Shown: piece by piece, positions 1 to 9,005 of the stretch
Layout: each line of letters begins with the position of its first letter
How positions within the stretch are numbered: the first letter of the stretch is position 1
Assembly (NCBI GenBank): GCA_964467935.1
Contig: CAYYKK010000124.1
Span: forward strand, 1 to 19,293
Source: CAYYKK01 sp964467935
GTDB lineage: Bacteria > Myxococcota_A > Polyangia > Polyangiales > Polyangiaceae
Length of the DNA: 19,293 nt
Reading direction: 5' to 3'
The notes under the pieces: generated by a model
Databases searched by the model: none
What the model was told of the DNA's origin: nothing
What the model saw: only the letters and a program-made list of their open reading frames with translations
Position numbers and translations under genes: made by a program

Positions 1-162
1 CATGCAGAGCCTGCCGAGCGGCGCCGCATACGCGCGAGCGCACCGCGCGAGAGCCCCCTTGTGCTCTCCTCCGGCGACGAGCTTCTCGATCGCCTGTGTC
101 TCATCGGTCGTCGTATCGACCCGCGCGTGCGCCTTGGCCATTTTCTCCTCTTCGTTCGTCAT
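1..162 (-). CDS. ECF-type RNA polymerase sigma factor, N-terminal fragment (cut by window edge)
   Basis: Only the first 54 codons are present; the gene runs leftwards off the window. The start region is acidic (MTNEEEK), followed by a segment containing AIEKLVAGGEHKGAL and AYAAPLGRLCM. That resembles the beginning of sigma-70 family ECF factors of myxobacteria, where a short helix with a 'GD-x-x-x-AL' type motif precedes the 'LGRLCMALLG' stretch of region 2. Its role would be promoter recognition by RNA polymerase, but the DNA-binding regions lie outside the window, so this is a family-level guess. The start at 162 has a G-rich stretch upstream. A second ATG at 141 is preceded immediately by GAGGAGAAA, a strong Shine-Dalgarno match but placed very close. 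The gene is divergent from the protease-like gene at 452, with about 290 bp between them. It could alternatively be an unrelated small protein. Confidence 0.5.
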   Translation of the reverse strand, partial: MTNEEEKMAKAHARVDTTTDETQAIEKLVAGGEHKGALARCARAYAAPLGRLCM

Positions 163-451
163 GTGCCCCCGTCGCGTCGGTTCGTGACCATCGCCCCTCG
201 AGACTCTCGCTCCTGGCCCTTCGCGCGGGCGCGCGCGCGGCCCCGGCCGCCGGACCAAGACCTTCGGCCCCCGCGTTCGCCGCCCCTCGGCCGACGACGA
301 TCGCGCAGGCTGCTGAACGCGGGCGCACCTCGCTCGGTTCGAGAAGGGGACGCGGTCTGCACGTGATCGTCAACGGAAGACCGGGCTCGCACCTTGCATC
401 GCGTTCGTTTCGCCCGCACCCTTCGGATGCCCCAGCCTGGAGTTATCGCCT

Positions 452-1756
452 ATGTCCACCGAATCGCCCGCAGGTTTCCTGGCCCCCTCGACGGAAGGCT
501 ACACGGGGGGCGTGAACCGGCGTCCACGACGGCGGTGGAGCCTCGCGGCGGCGGCGCTGAGCGCAGGCCTCCTCTCGCTCGCGCCCTCGGCCATGGCGCA
601 GCCCCTCGGCGAACCGCTCACGCAGCCGGCGCCGAAGAAGGCGGCGAAGCCGAAGGTCAAGGCCGACGCGCGGAGCGACAGGCGTGAGGTGAAGTCGGCG
701 CTCGACGAGGCTCCCGGGGGCAAGGGTTCGGCGAAGGAAGCGAAGGAAGAGGCGCCCGAGGTGAAGGCGGCGCGCGGCGTGGTCGTGCTCTCGCGCGCCG
801 GCATCCCCGTCGGGCTCGGCGCGGTGCTCGGCGGGGACGGGCGGATCCTCACGGCGCTCTCCCCGCTCGGATCGGGCAACGATCTCGACGCGCGCTTCGC
901 GGACGGGACGAGCGCGAAGGTGAGGCTCGGTCACCACGATCGCGCGTGGGACCTCGCGCTCCTCGTCCCGCAGAGCGGCAAGTGGAACGAGGGGCTCACC
1001 GCGTCGGGGACGGACCCGCTGCGCGACGACGCCGAGATCCACACGTTCTCCGCGATGCCGGGCGCGAAGCCCGCGCCGACGAGCGTCGAGCTGTCGTCGA
1101 AGCGCACGATCATCGGCGGCGACGATCGCCCGCTCGACGACGCCCTCGAGCTCGGCAGCCGAATCAACCCGATGAACCTCGGCTCGCCCCTCGTCGACGA
1201 GAGCGGCCGGGTCGTCGGCATCGTCGGCCGCGGGTGCATGCCCGTCGAGGGCAAGCCTTGCATCCCTGTTGCATTTGGAATTCCTGTGCAGGCCATCAAG
1301 GCGTTCCTCCGCACGGTCCCAGCGGACGCCGTGCAGCCCTCCCCGTTCCTCGGCATCCAAGGGGCGAAGGAGACGGGCGCGCTCGCGAAGGGTGTTCGCA
1401 TCCTCTCGATCGCCAAGGGCAGCCCGGCGGCCGCGGCGAAGCTCCACGGAGGCGACAAGGCGGACGGGGACATGATCCTCGCGGTGGCGGGCGAGCCCGT
1501 CACGAGCCCCGAGGAGCTCGCTCAAGCCATTCGGAAGCACGCGATCGGCGAGAAGGTCGCGCTGACGGTCTTCGGCAAGAACGCGTACCGTCAGGTCGAC
1601 GTGCTCCTCGGCGCGCCGCCCGAGGCGCGGGCGGCGGCCGCGCTCCCGCCGGCGTCGAAGGCCGCCCCACGCGCACCGGCGTCCAAGCCGGCGACCACCC
1701 GGGACGTGGAGGGAGCGCAAGAAGCCGCGCCGGGACCCTTCGATCGACCGCTCTGA
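452..1756 (+). CDS. Exported trypsin-like (S1C/DegP-type) PDZ protein lacking catalytic His and Ser
   Basis: This 434-residue protein has an Arg-rich N-terminus and hydrophobic signal segment (about residues 22-49, cleavage near AMA-Q50), then a charged Lys/Glu/Ala linker (51-107). A chymotrypsin-fold domain covers about 108-290 and a PDZ domain about 298-387 (starting FLGIQG). The tail is Ala/Pro-rich. Compared with DegP, the His position reads ILTALS (S137), the Asp is kept in AWDLAL (D167), and the GNSGG motif reads MNLGSPL, putting Leu243 where the nucleophile Ser should be. Proteolysis is therefore unlikely, and a periplasmic binding or chaperone-like role is inferred. C262 and C270 could form a disulfide. 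The ATG at 452 has GGAG 9 nt upstream. A GTG at 512 would begin directly at the signal peptide and is a credible alternative. The gene is co-oriented with the PP2C gene 211 bp downstream. Confidence 0.8.
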   Translation: MSTESPAGFLAPSTEGYTGGVNRRPRRRWSLAAAALSAGLLSLAPSAMAQPLGEPLTQPAPKKAAKPKVKADARSDRREVKSALDEAPGGKGSAKEAKEEAPEVKAARGVVVLSRAGIPVGLGAVLGGDGRILTALSPLGSGNDLDARFADGTSAKVRLGHHDRAWDLALLVPQSGKWNEGLTASGTDPLRDDAEIHTFSAMPGAKPAPTSVELSSKRTIIGGDDRPLDDALELGSRINPMNLGSPLVDESGRVVGIVGRGCMPVEGKPCIPVAFGIPVQAIKAFLRTVPADAVQPSPFLGIQGAKETGALAKGVRILSIAKGSPAAAAKLHGGDKADGDMILAVAGEPVTSPEELAQAIRKHAIGEKVALTVFGKNAYRQVDVLLGAPPEARAAAALPPASKAAPRAPASKPATTRDVEGAQEAAPGPFDRPL

Positions 1757-1823
1757 GCCGCTTCGTCGGGAGGACCGAGGGCGGAACGGACGCACAGCGT
1801 CGCGCGATGGTCGCGTAAGCTCG

Positions 1824-1850
1824 TTCTTCGGATTGACAGAACCCGAAGAA
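1824..1850. promoter_or_regulatory. 8-bp perfect inverted repeat with a TTGACA hexamer in its spacer
   Basis: TTCTTCGG (1824-1831) and CCGAAGAA (1843-1850) are perfect inverted repeats separated by 11 nt. The spacer contains TTGACA (1833-1838), identical to a sigma-70 -35 box. No convincing -10 box follows at 16-18 bp. The element lies in the 211-bp interval before the PP2C gene. It may be an operator over a promoter or a simple hairpin after the upstream gene; there is no T-tract to support a terminator. Confidence 0.3.
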
Positions 1851-1967
1851 AACCGCCACCATCCGAAGCCCTGGTCGTCTCGACGGCCGTGATGTTTCGT
1901 CGTGGCTCGACGTCCTGCGGCGTCGCGGCCCATCGCACCCGACGCGGCCCTTGGTGAGCACCTTTGT

Positions 1968-2756
1968 ATGGCGCAAGTGACCCCCCACATGCAGTACCGC
2001 ATCGAGGTCGCCGGCGAGACGAACGTCGGTCGTAAGCGCAACCACAACGAGGACAACTTCTCGATCATGGCCGATTACGGCCTGTTCCTCGTCGCCGACG
2101 GCATGGGTGGCCACGCCGCCGGTGAGGTCGCGTCGAAGATGGCGCTCGACTCGCTCCAGGAGTTCTTCGCGGCGACGCAGAGCGATCCGGAGCGGACGTG
2201 GCCCTACAAGATGGATCGCACGAAGGGCTACGAGGAGAACCGGCTCATCACGGGGATCAAGCTCGCGAACCTGCGCATCTACGAGACGGCGCAGCGCGAG
2301 TCGAAGAAGCGCGGCATGGGGACCACGTTCGTCGGCCTCTTCAGCGCGAACGACGGCGTCTACGTGGCCCACGTCGGCGACAGCCGAGTCTACCGGTTCC
2401 GCAACGGCCAGCTCGAGATGCTCACCGAGGACCACTCGCTGCTCAACGACTACATCAAGATGAAGCGCCTCACCGAGGAGGAGATCGCGAACTTCCCCCA
2501 CAAGAACGTCATCGTTCGCGCGTTGGGGATGAAGGACACGGTCAAGGTCGACACGCGCTTCGAAGTGCCCGCGGCGAACGACACCTATCTGCTCTGCTCG
2601 GATGGCCTCTCGGGGCCCGTGACGGATCCCGAAATGGCGCAGATCCTGGGCGAGTACCCGGACATCAAGGTCGCCGCGGCGAAGCTCATCGAGCGCGCCA
2701 ACGAGAACGGCGGTCCGGACAACATCACGTGCGTGCTCGTTCGCTGGACGCAGTGA
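1968..2756 (+). CDS. PP2C-family serine/threonine protein phosphatase (Stp/PrpC type)
   Basis: This 262-residue cytoplasmic protein is almost entirely one PP2C/SpoIIE-fold catalytic domain, the usual size of bacterial Stp1/PrpC enzymes. The metal-binding motifs are intact: RNHNEDN (24-30), VADGMGGHAAG (42-52), GMGTTFVG (116-123), AHVGDSRVYR (134-143), CSDGLSGPV (210-218) and GGPDNITC (248-255). The aspartates at 29, 44, 212 and 251 are expected to hold the two Mn/Mg ions, so it should be active and remove phosphate from Ser/Thr residues. The chosen ATG has GGTGAG 9 nt upstream; an in-frame ATG at 1902 adds 22 residues not typical of the family. The natural inference is that it opposes Hanks-type kinases such as the two in this window. 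It ends 70 bp before the large TPR gene on the same strand. Confidence 0.93.
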   Translation: MAQVTPHMQYRIEVAGETNVGRKRNHNEDNFSIMADYGLFLVADGMGGHAAGEVASKMALDSLQEFFAATQSDPERTWPYKMDRTKGYEENRLITGIKLANLRIYETAQRESKKRGMGTTFVGLFSANDGVYVAHVGDSRVYRFRNGQLEMLTEDHSLLNDYIKMKRLTEEEIANFPHKNVIVRALGMKDTVKVDTRFEVPAANDTYLLCSDGLSGPVTDPEMAQILGEYPDIKVAAAKLIERANENGGPDNITCVLVRWTQ

Positions 2757-2826
2757 GCGTCCGAGCGGCTCGCGCGATCCGATCAGGTTGTAGGTAGCGC
2801 CGCGCGGATCTTGTTAGCATCCGTCG

Positions 2827-5800
2827 GTGGCCGCCGATCACGACGACAAGCCGAACGAGACAGAAGAGCCCGCAGCGCCGGGCGGATCTCAGAAGACGCT
2901 GATCGGCCATCGCGATCCGGCCGCGTCGACGAAGGCTGCGCCGCAAGCACCCTCGCCGACGATCCCGGGCGCGCCCGGGACGACGGCGCCCGGCACGGGA
3001 CCCGCGGGGCCGCCGTCGCGACCGCAGCCGCGGCTCAGGCCGCCGCGCATCGCCGCGACCCAGCTCGGGCTCGAGGCGCGCGTCCCTCCGCCGAAGCCGT
3101 CGCCACGCCCCGACGGGACGAACGACGCGCCCGCCGCGCCCTCGTCGAGCGAGGGCAAGACACCGAGCAAACGACCTCCACCGCTCCCCGCGCGAGGCGT
3201 GACGCCGCCGCCGATGCCCGCGCTCCGCACGCTCCCGTTCGGGTCGAGCTCGCGCACCCTCATCGGCGGTTCACCGACGAGCGTCGGGGACGCGAGCACG
3301 ACGACGATCACGACGACGGACGCGAGCCCCTCGCCGAGCGCGCGGGCATCCAACCGACCGCCGCCGCTCCCGCGGTTCGAGCCCGAAGAGGTGACGGCGG
3401 AGGAGGGCTGGGGCGAGATCGAGCCCGAGGCGGAGGCGCCGAAGGAGGCCGAGCGCGAGGAAGGTCTCATCACGCAGACGATGGGGACGGTGAAGCAGCC
3501 GGCGCCCCCCGCGAGCGACTCGGGACGCGGCAGCGCGGATCCCGGGGCCGCCGCCCGCGAGGAGCAGACGGCGGTCACGCCGCCGCCGACGTTCGCCGCG
3601 CCGATCGGATCGCGACCGAGAACCCCGGGCGGCTACAGCATGACGATGCCCGCGGAGCGGCGCTCTTCGCGCCCCGGCCCCGAGAACGTCGAGCGGATCG
3701 CGCAGGTCGCCGTGGTCCCGGCGACGTCGGTCGCGGCGCCGAGCAAGAGCGAGCGAACGCTCGAGGCGGAGCTCACCGCGCGATCCGATCGGCTGAAGGC
3801 CGACGATCCCGTCGGCGCGGCGCGCGCCCAGATCGAGCTCGGTCTGCTCGCGGAGTGGGAGCGCTTCGACCGCGACGAAGCGCGCAAGCATTACGAGGCC
3901 GCGCGCTCCTTGGTGCGCGCGCTGCAGCCCGCCCTGACGCGGCTGCGGCGCCTGATGACGCAGAAGCCGGAGAAGGGCGAGGCGCTGCCCATCCTCGACG
4001 ACGAGCTCGGTCTCGCGGAGACGGACGAGCTCAAGGCCGACCTCCACGCGACGCGCGCGCGGACCCAGGAGGCGCTCGGTCAACTCGACGCGGCTCGCGC
4101 TTCGTACCTCGAGGCGCTGCGCTGGAACCGATCCCACCCCGCGTCGCTCCGCGGGCTCGAGTCGCTCCTCCGTCGCGAGGTCGCCGCCGGCAAGGCGGGG
4201 CTCGCGCGCGATCTCGCCGAGCACCTGGCGCGGCTCGCGGACACCTACGCGCAGCCGGGCGCGGCCGACTTCGACTCGGCGCTCGGGGCGTGGATCCACG
4301 TCGAGCGCGCCGAGATCCTCGATCAAGCTCTGAAAGAAGCCGATCAAGCGCGCGCCGCGCTCGAGAAGGGCGTGGCGCTCGAGCCGAACCCGGGGCCGGT
4401 GCGCTCGGCGTTCCTGCGCCATCTCGCGCGCTTCGACAAGGACGGCCTCGCGGAGGGGCTCCGCCTCGAGTCGGACCGCGAAGGCGACAACGCGCGCGCC
4501 GCGAGGCTCCTCTACACGGCGGCGCGCATCACGATCGATCGCTCGCAGAGCCACAAGGACGCGGTGCAGCTGCTCCTCGCCGCCGACGGGCGCGCGCCGC
4601 AAGGCTCACCCACGCAAGCGCGCATCCTCGACGAGCTCGCCAACGCGCTCGAGACCGACGGCAACTTCGCGAAGATCGTGGAGGTGCGCCACAAGCGCCT
4701 CTCGCTGCTGACGAAGAACGAGCAGATCGCGTGGGAGTACGTCAGGCTGAGCGACGCCTACGCGCGCCTCGGGAGGCCCGACGTCGCCGCCGACATGGCC
4801 GCGCGCGCGCTCCACCACGATCCGACGAACGAGGCGACGCGCGAGAAGCTCGACCAGACGCTCATGCGCCTCGGCAGGCACGCCGATCGCGTCCGATCGT
4901 GGATCGTCGACGCGAACACCGATCGCCCTCTCGCGGCCCGGATCTCCGCGTTCCGTCGCGCGGCGGACATCGCCGTCCGACACCTCAACCAGCGCGACCA
5001 AGGCATCGAGACGCTCCGCGCCGCCTGGCTCCTCGAGCCCGGCAACGGCGGGGTCTTCGACGATCTCTCGGCGCTCGTCCGCGCGCCCTCGGTGACGGGC
5101 GAGGCCGAGATGTCCAAGATCCACGCGCGCGTCGACCTCTACGTGCAAGCGGCGGCGCTCGAGAAGGATCAAGATCGCAAGATCGGACTGCTCGAGAAGA
5201 TGCTGTCGATCTACGAGGACGAGCTCGGCGATCCCAAGCGCGCCATCGAGGTCGTCGATCAGATCCTCGCCCTCGAGCCCGGCCGGAGATCGGCCATCCT
5301 CGCCCTCTCACGGAACGCGCGACGGGCCAACGACACCGAGCGACTCGCGCGCGCTCTCGCGGAGGAGGCCAAGATCACGCAAGACGCCGGCCTCAAGTGT
5401 CGGTTGTGGCTCGAGGCGGGTGAGGTCTCCGATCGACTCGGCGATCGCGAGCGGGCGCTCTCCCTGCTCGATCGCGCCCTCGCGGCGAAGCCGTTCGATC
5501 CGGCGACCTTGCGGGCCCGCGTGCGGATCCTCGGTCGCATGTCGAGGCACGACGAGGCGCGCAAGGCGCTGCTGTCGTTGGTCTCGCACCAACCCGATCA
5601 GGCGTTCGAGCTCTGGCTCGAGATCGCGGAGCAGGACGAGACGGTGCGGCGCAGCCCGCTCGACGCGGTGGAGGCGTACCGCGCGGCGGCGAGGCTGCGC
5701 CCGAGCCACCCGCTCCCGCGCATCGCGATGCTGCGGCTCCTCCGAGGCGCGAAGGAGTTCAAGAAGCTCTGCGAGGCCCTCGAGGAGCTCGCCAAGAACG

Positions 5801-8800
5801 AGACGGATCCGGGGATACTGATGCATCTCTGGTACGCTCGTGCCGAGGTCGAGGAGCTGTGTCTCGAGAACGACGCGGCCGCCCTCGAGAGCCTCGAGCG
5901 CGCGGACGAGCTCGCGCGCGACGCGCTCGCCGAGCAAGAGGTGCCGTACGATCCGGCCGTGCTCGAGGCCACCGAGCGCATCCTCGTTCGGCAGACGACC
6001 CCGAAGGCCTCTGGCGGCAGCTCGGCGGGCGACGGCACCGAGTCGCTCGGCGCGCTGACGAGGCTCTACGCGAAGTGGCTGGAGCGAAAGCCTCCCGCCG
6101 CGCTCGATCACCGGCTCCGCATCTCGCTCGCGTCGGCCCTCGCTCGGACGTCTCCGAGCCAGGCGATCGAGGTGCTCGAGGCGCTCGTCGGCGTCGTCCC
6201 CGGCCACGTCCCGGCCCTCCGCATGCTCGAGCACCTGCAGCGCGAGCGCGGGGCGCACGCCGCGCTCTCGACGACGCTCTACGCGGAGTCGTCGGTGTTC
6301 ACGTCGAGACCCGCGCGCGTCGGCGCGCTGTGGGAGCTCGTGGCGATGGAGGAGCGCGTGGGGCCGAGCACCACGCTCGACGCCCTCAGCCGGATCACGC
6401 ACGAGTACCCGCACGACTACGCCGCGCTCGACACGGTCATGCGGGTCGCCAGCAAGCTGGTCTCGGGCGTGGGGGTCCCGCACCCCGCGCTGCTCGCCGC
6501 GCGATCGCAGCTCCTCGCGTCGCTCCACGCGCGTCGCGATCTCTCGGTCGACCCGCTGGCGAAGGCGGCGTTCTACCTCGAAGAGGCGATGCTCTGTGAG
6601 CGCGCAGAGACGGATCCGGAGGTGCGGGTCGCCCTCGACGCGTTCCGCGACGCGCTCGGCCTGTGGCCCGACAGCCTGGTCGCCGCGCGCGGCCTCGAGC
6701 GACTCGCGACGAAGCTCGGAGACGCGAAGGGGATCATCAAGAGCCAGCTCGCGCTCGCGAAGCTCCTCGACCATCCCGTCACGCAGGCGGCCCACCTCGT
6801 CCGTGCGGCCGAGCTCACCGCGTCCCATCTGCGCGACGAGCGGCAAGCGCTCGAGCTCTACGAGAGCGCGCTCGCGAGCGATCCCGAGAACCGAGCGGCG
6901 GCGCACGCCCTTGCGACGATGCTGAAGGGAGACCCGCGGCGCCTCGTCGAGCGGCTGCGACCTGCGCTCGATCGCGCCCGCGCGCGCGAGCAGGTCGCCC
7001 TCCTCGGATCGCAGATCGCCATCGCGACGCTCGATCTCGGCGAAGCCCAGGAGGCCCCGCCCGACTACGGCCCCGCGATCCTCGCGATGAACCGGGTCCT
7101 CGCCGTCGTGCCCGACGACGTCGGCTCGCTCTTCTTGCTGGCGCGGCTCCTCAAGGCCCAGAAGGCGTGGGGCGAGGCGCGTGACACGCTGAACAAGATC
7201 ATCCAGCTCTCGAGCGATCCCAAGGCGCGCGTCGCAGCCTACTTCGGGCTCGTGGAGATCTACGAGGGCCCGCTCGGAGACCTCGAGCTCGCGGAGACGG
7301 CGCTCACCTCGGTCCTCGGCCTCGACTCGAAGAACAAGTCCGCGCTCGAACGCCTCTACCAGCTCGCGCTGAAGAAGAAGGACACGGCGCTCGTGCGGTC
7401 GGCGCTCGAGCGCCTCGCGGAGCAGGAGACCGATCTCTCGGCGCGAACCGAGTACCAGATGCGCCTCTCCGACGTGTGCCGCGACGCCGGGGACAGCGCG
7501 GCGATGGTGCGAGCGCTCTCCGACGCGATCGTGAGCGCGCCCTCCGACATGAGGCCGTGGACGCAGCTCGCGCGCGCCTTCCGGACGGAGTCACCGGACG
7601 NNNNNNNNNNCGCGGAAGCGACGGCCCCGCGCGTCGGTCAGCGTCACCGGACGGGGCGGCGCCGTTCGGTCGCGCGGTGGAGCAGGTGATCGAGATCGCG
7701 AAGGCGCGCAGGCGCCCGATCGAGCCGCGCTGGCTCATGACGCTCGGTCTGCTCGAGGTGAACGTCCTCAAGCGCGCGAGCGAGGGCGTCGCCCACCTCC
7801 AAGCGGCCGCGCAGCTCGGCAACATCCCCGAGATGCGTGCCGCGGTGGGCCAGGGCCTGCTCGCGACCGGTCGCAACAAGGAGGCCGTGGTCGTCCTCCG
7901 CGAGCTCCTGACGGCCGACAGCGATTCGCTCGTGAGGCTCGCCGAGCCGAGCGCCTTCACGCAGGTGCGCGGTGGCTCGGTCGCCTCGACGGGGACGGTG
8001 CTCTCGGCGACGTTGAGCTGCCTCGACGCGGCGCTCGGCACCGACGGACGAACGGAGGAGCGCCTCGCCGTGGAGGAGGTTCGCGGGTGCTTGGGGGAGC
8101 TGCCCGCCGATCGGATCGCGGCGCTGCGCGCGCGCCGCCTCGAGCCCGAGGTGCCCTACGCGAACGCCTACGCAGGCAGCGAGATCGGCCGCGCGCTCCT
8201 GCCCGAGGCTCGCACGCCGGTCATCGACGCCGCGCTCGCGATCGCGCCCATTGCGGCGAAGTCGCTCCGTTTCGAGGTCTCGAGCCTCGGCGTCGGATCG
8301 CGCGAGCGCATCGGGCCTCGCGACGGCCACCCGACGCGGATCATCGCCGACAAGCTCGCGCGCGCCCTCGGCATCCCCGAGTTCGAGCTCTACCTCACGC
8401 CGAGCTGGCAGGGTGCCATGCGCGTCTACCCGGGCGATCCGCCCGCGCTCGTCGGTCACGTCTCTTTCGCCGAGCTCTCGGAGCCCGAGCAGGTCTTCGC
8501 CCTCGGCCGGCTCCTCACGCGCATCGCCGTCGGCATGGCGTGGCTCGACGAGATCCCGCTCGAAGCGGGTGACGGGCTCCTGCTCGCGGCGATGCGTTGC
8601 GTCCTGCCGCAGTTCGGCGCGGGCGAGATCGCGCCGGCGCGCGAGCACCACGCGCAGAGCCTCTCGCCCGGCGTGCAGCGCGCCATCGGCCGCAAGCAGC
8701 GCCGGCTGCTCGAGGACCTCGCGCCCAACATGGCGGCGACGTACGACTTTCGCACGATCTCGATCGCCGTCCGCAGGAGCGAGTATCGAACCGCCTACGT

Positions 8801-8987
8801 CCTCGGCGGCAACCTCGTCGGAGCGATCGACTACCTCCGATTGTTCGACAGCGACATCGCTCGCTCGGCGGAGAACCCGAGGCTCCTCCTGCAGCACCCC
8901 GTGACCAACGAGCTCATCCGCTTCGCGCTCTCACCCGAGTCCTACGCCGAGCGACGGCGCATCGGGACCGTGTGGACGACGACCTGA
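2827..8987 (+). CDS. Giant TPR scaffold protein, interrupted by an assembly gap
   Basis: The GTG start is well fixed because an in-frame TAG lies at 2815-2817. Residues 1 to about 305 are disordered and Pro/Ala-rich, with TLIG motifs (KTLIGHRDP, RTLIGGSP) and an acidic patch. From about residue 305 to the gap are well over a thousand residues of Ala/Leu/Arg-rich helical repeats of TPR type. Each repeat typically ends near an LxLxPxx segment, as in EKGVALEPNP or QILALEPGRR. There is no signal peptide or membrane segment, so it is probably cytoplasmic. The reading frame changes across the Ns at 7601-7610: the left frame would stop at 7689, while the right frame continues to 8987. The right part has more TPR, then a globular C-terminal domain (about 8170-8987). 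Joining the flanking 11-bp repeats gives one frame of about 2,035 residues. A protein-interaction scaffold is inferred; the substrate is unknown. The gene is probably co-transcribed with the PP2C gene. Confidence 0.85.
7590..7653. repeat. 11-bp direct repeat flanking the assembly gap
   Basis: GTCACCGGACG occurs at 7590-7600, directly abutting the Ns, and again at 7643-7653. The spacing between copies is 53 positions including the 10 Ns. Removing that interval puts both halves of the TPR gene in one frame and reads smoothly as TESPDGAAPFGRA. It could be an unmerged contig overlap or a real short duplication in a linker. Confidence 0.7.
7601..7610. other. Assembly gap (run of 10 N)
   Basis: Ten undetermined bases break the TPR gene. 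The true length is unknown. To keep the frame it must be 2 modulo 3, or the contigs must overlap as described for the flanking repeat. The frame break should not be read as a biological frameshift or pseudogene. Confidence 0.99.
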
Positions 8988-9005
8988 TCCCGATCGCGCG
9001 CGGCC

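Noticed and set aside
443..2068. 541-codon minus-strand open frame across the protease-like and PP2C genes
   Set aside because: Arg/Asp-rich composition typical of antisense frames in GC-rich DNA; plus strand holds clear domains.
2811..5423. 870-codon Arg-rich plus-strand frame overlapping the TPR gene
   Set aside because: Extreme Arg/Ala content and no motifs; the other frame carries coherent TPR repeats.
7601..7689. Apparent frameshift or pseudogene in the TPR gene
   Set aside because: The break coincides with undetermined bases and is explained by unknown gap length or contig overlap.
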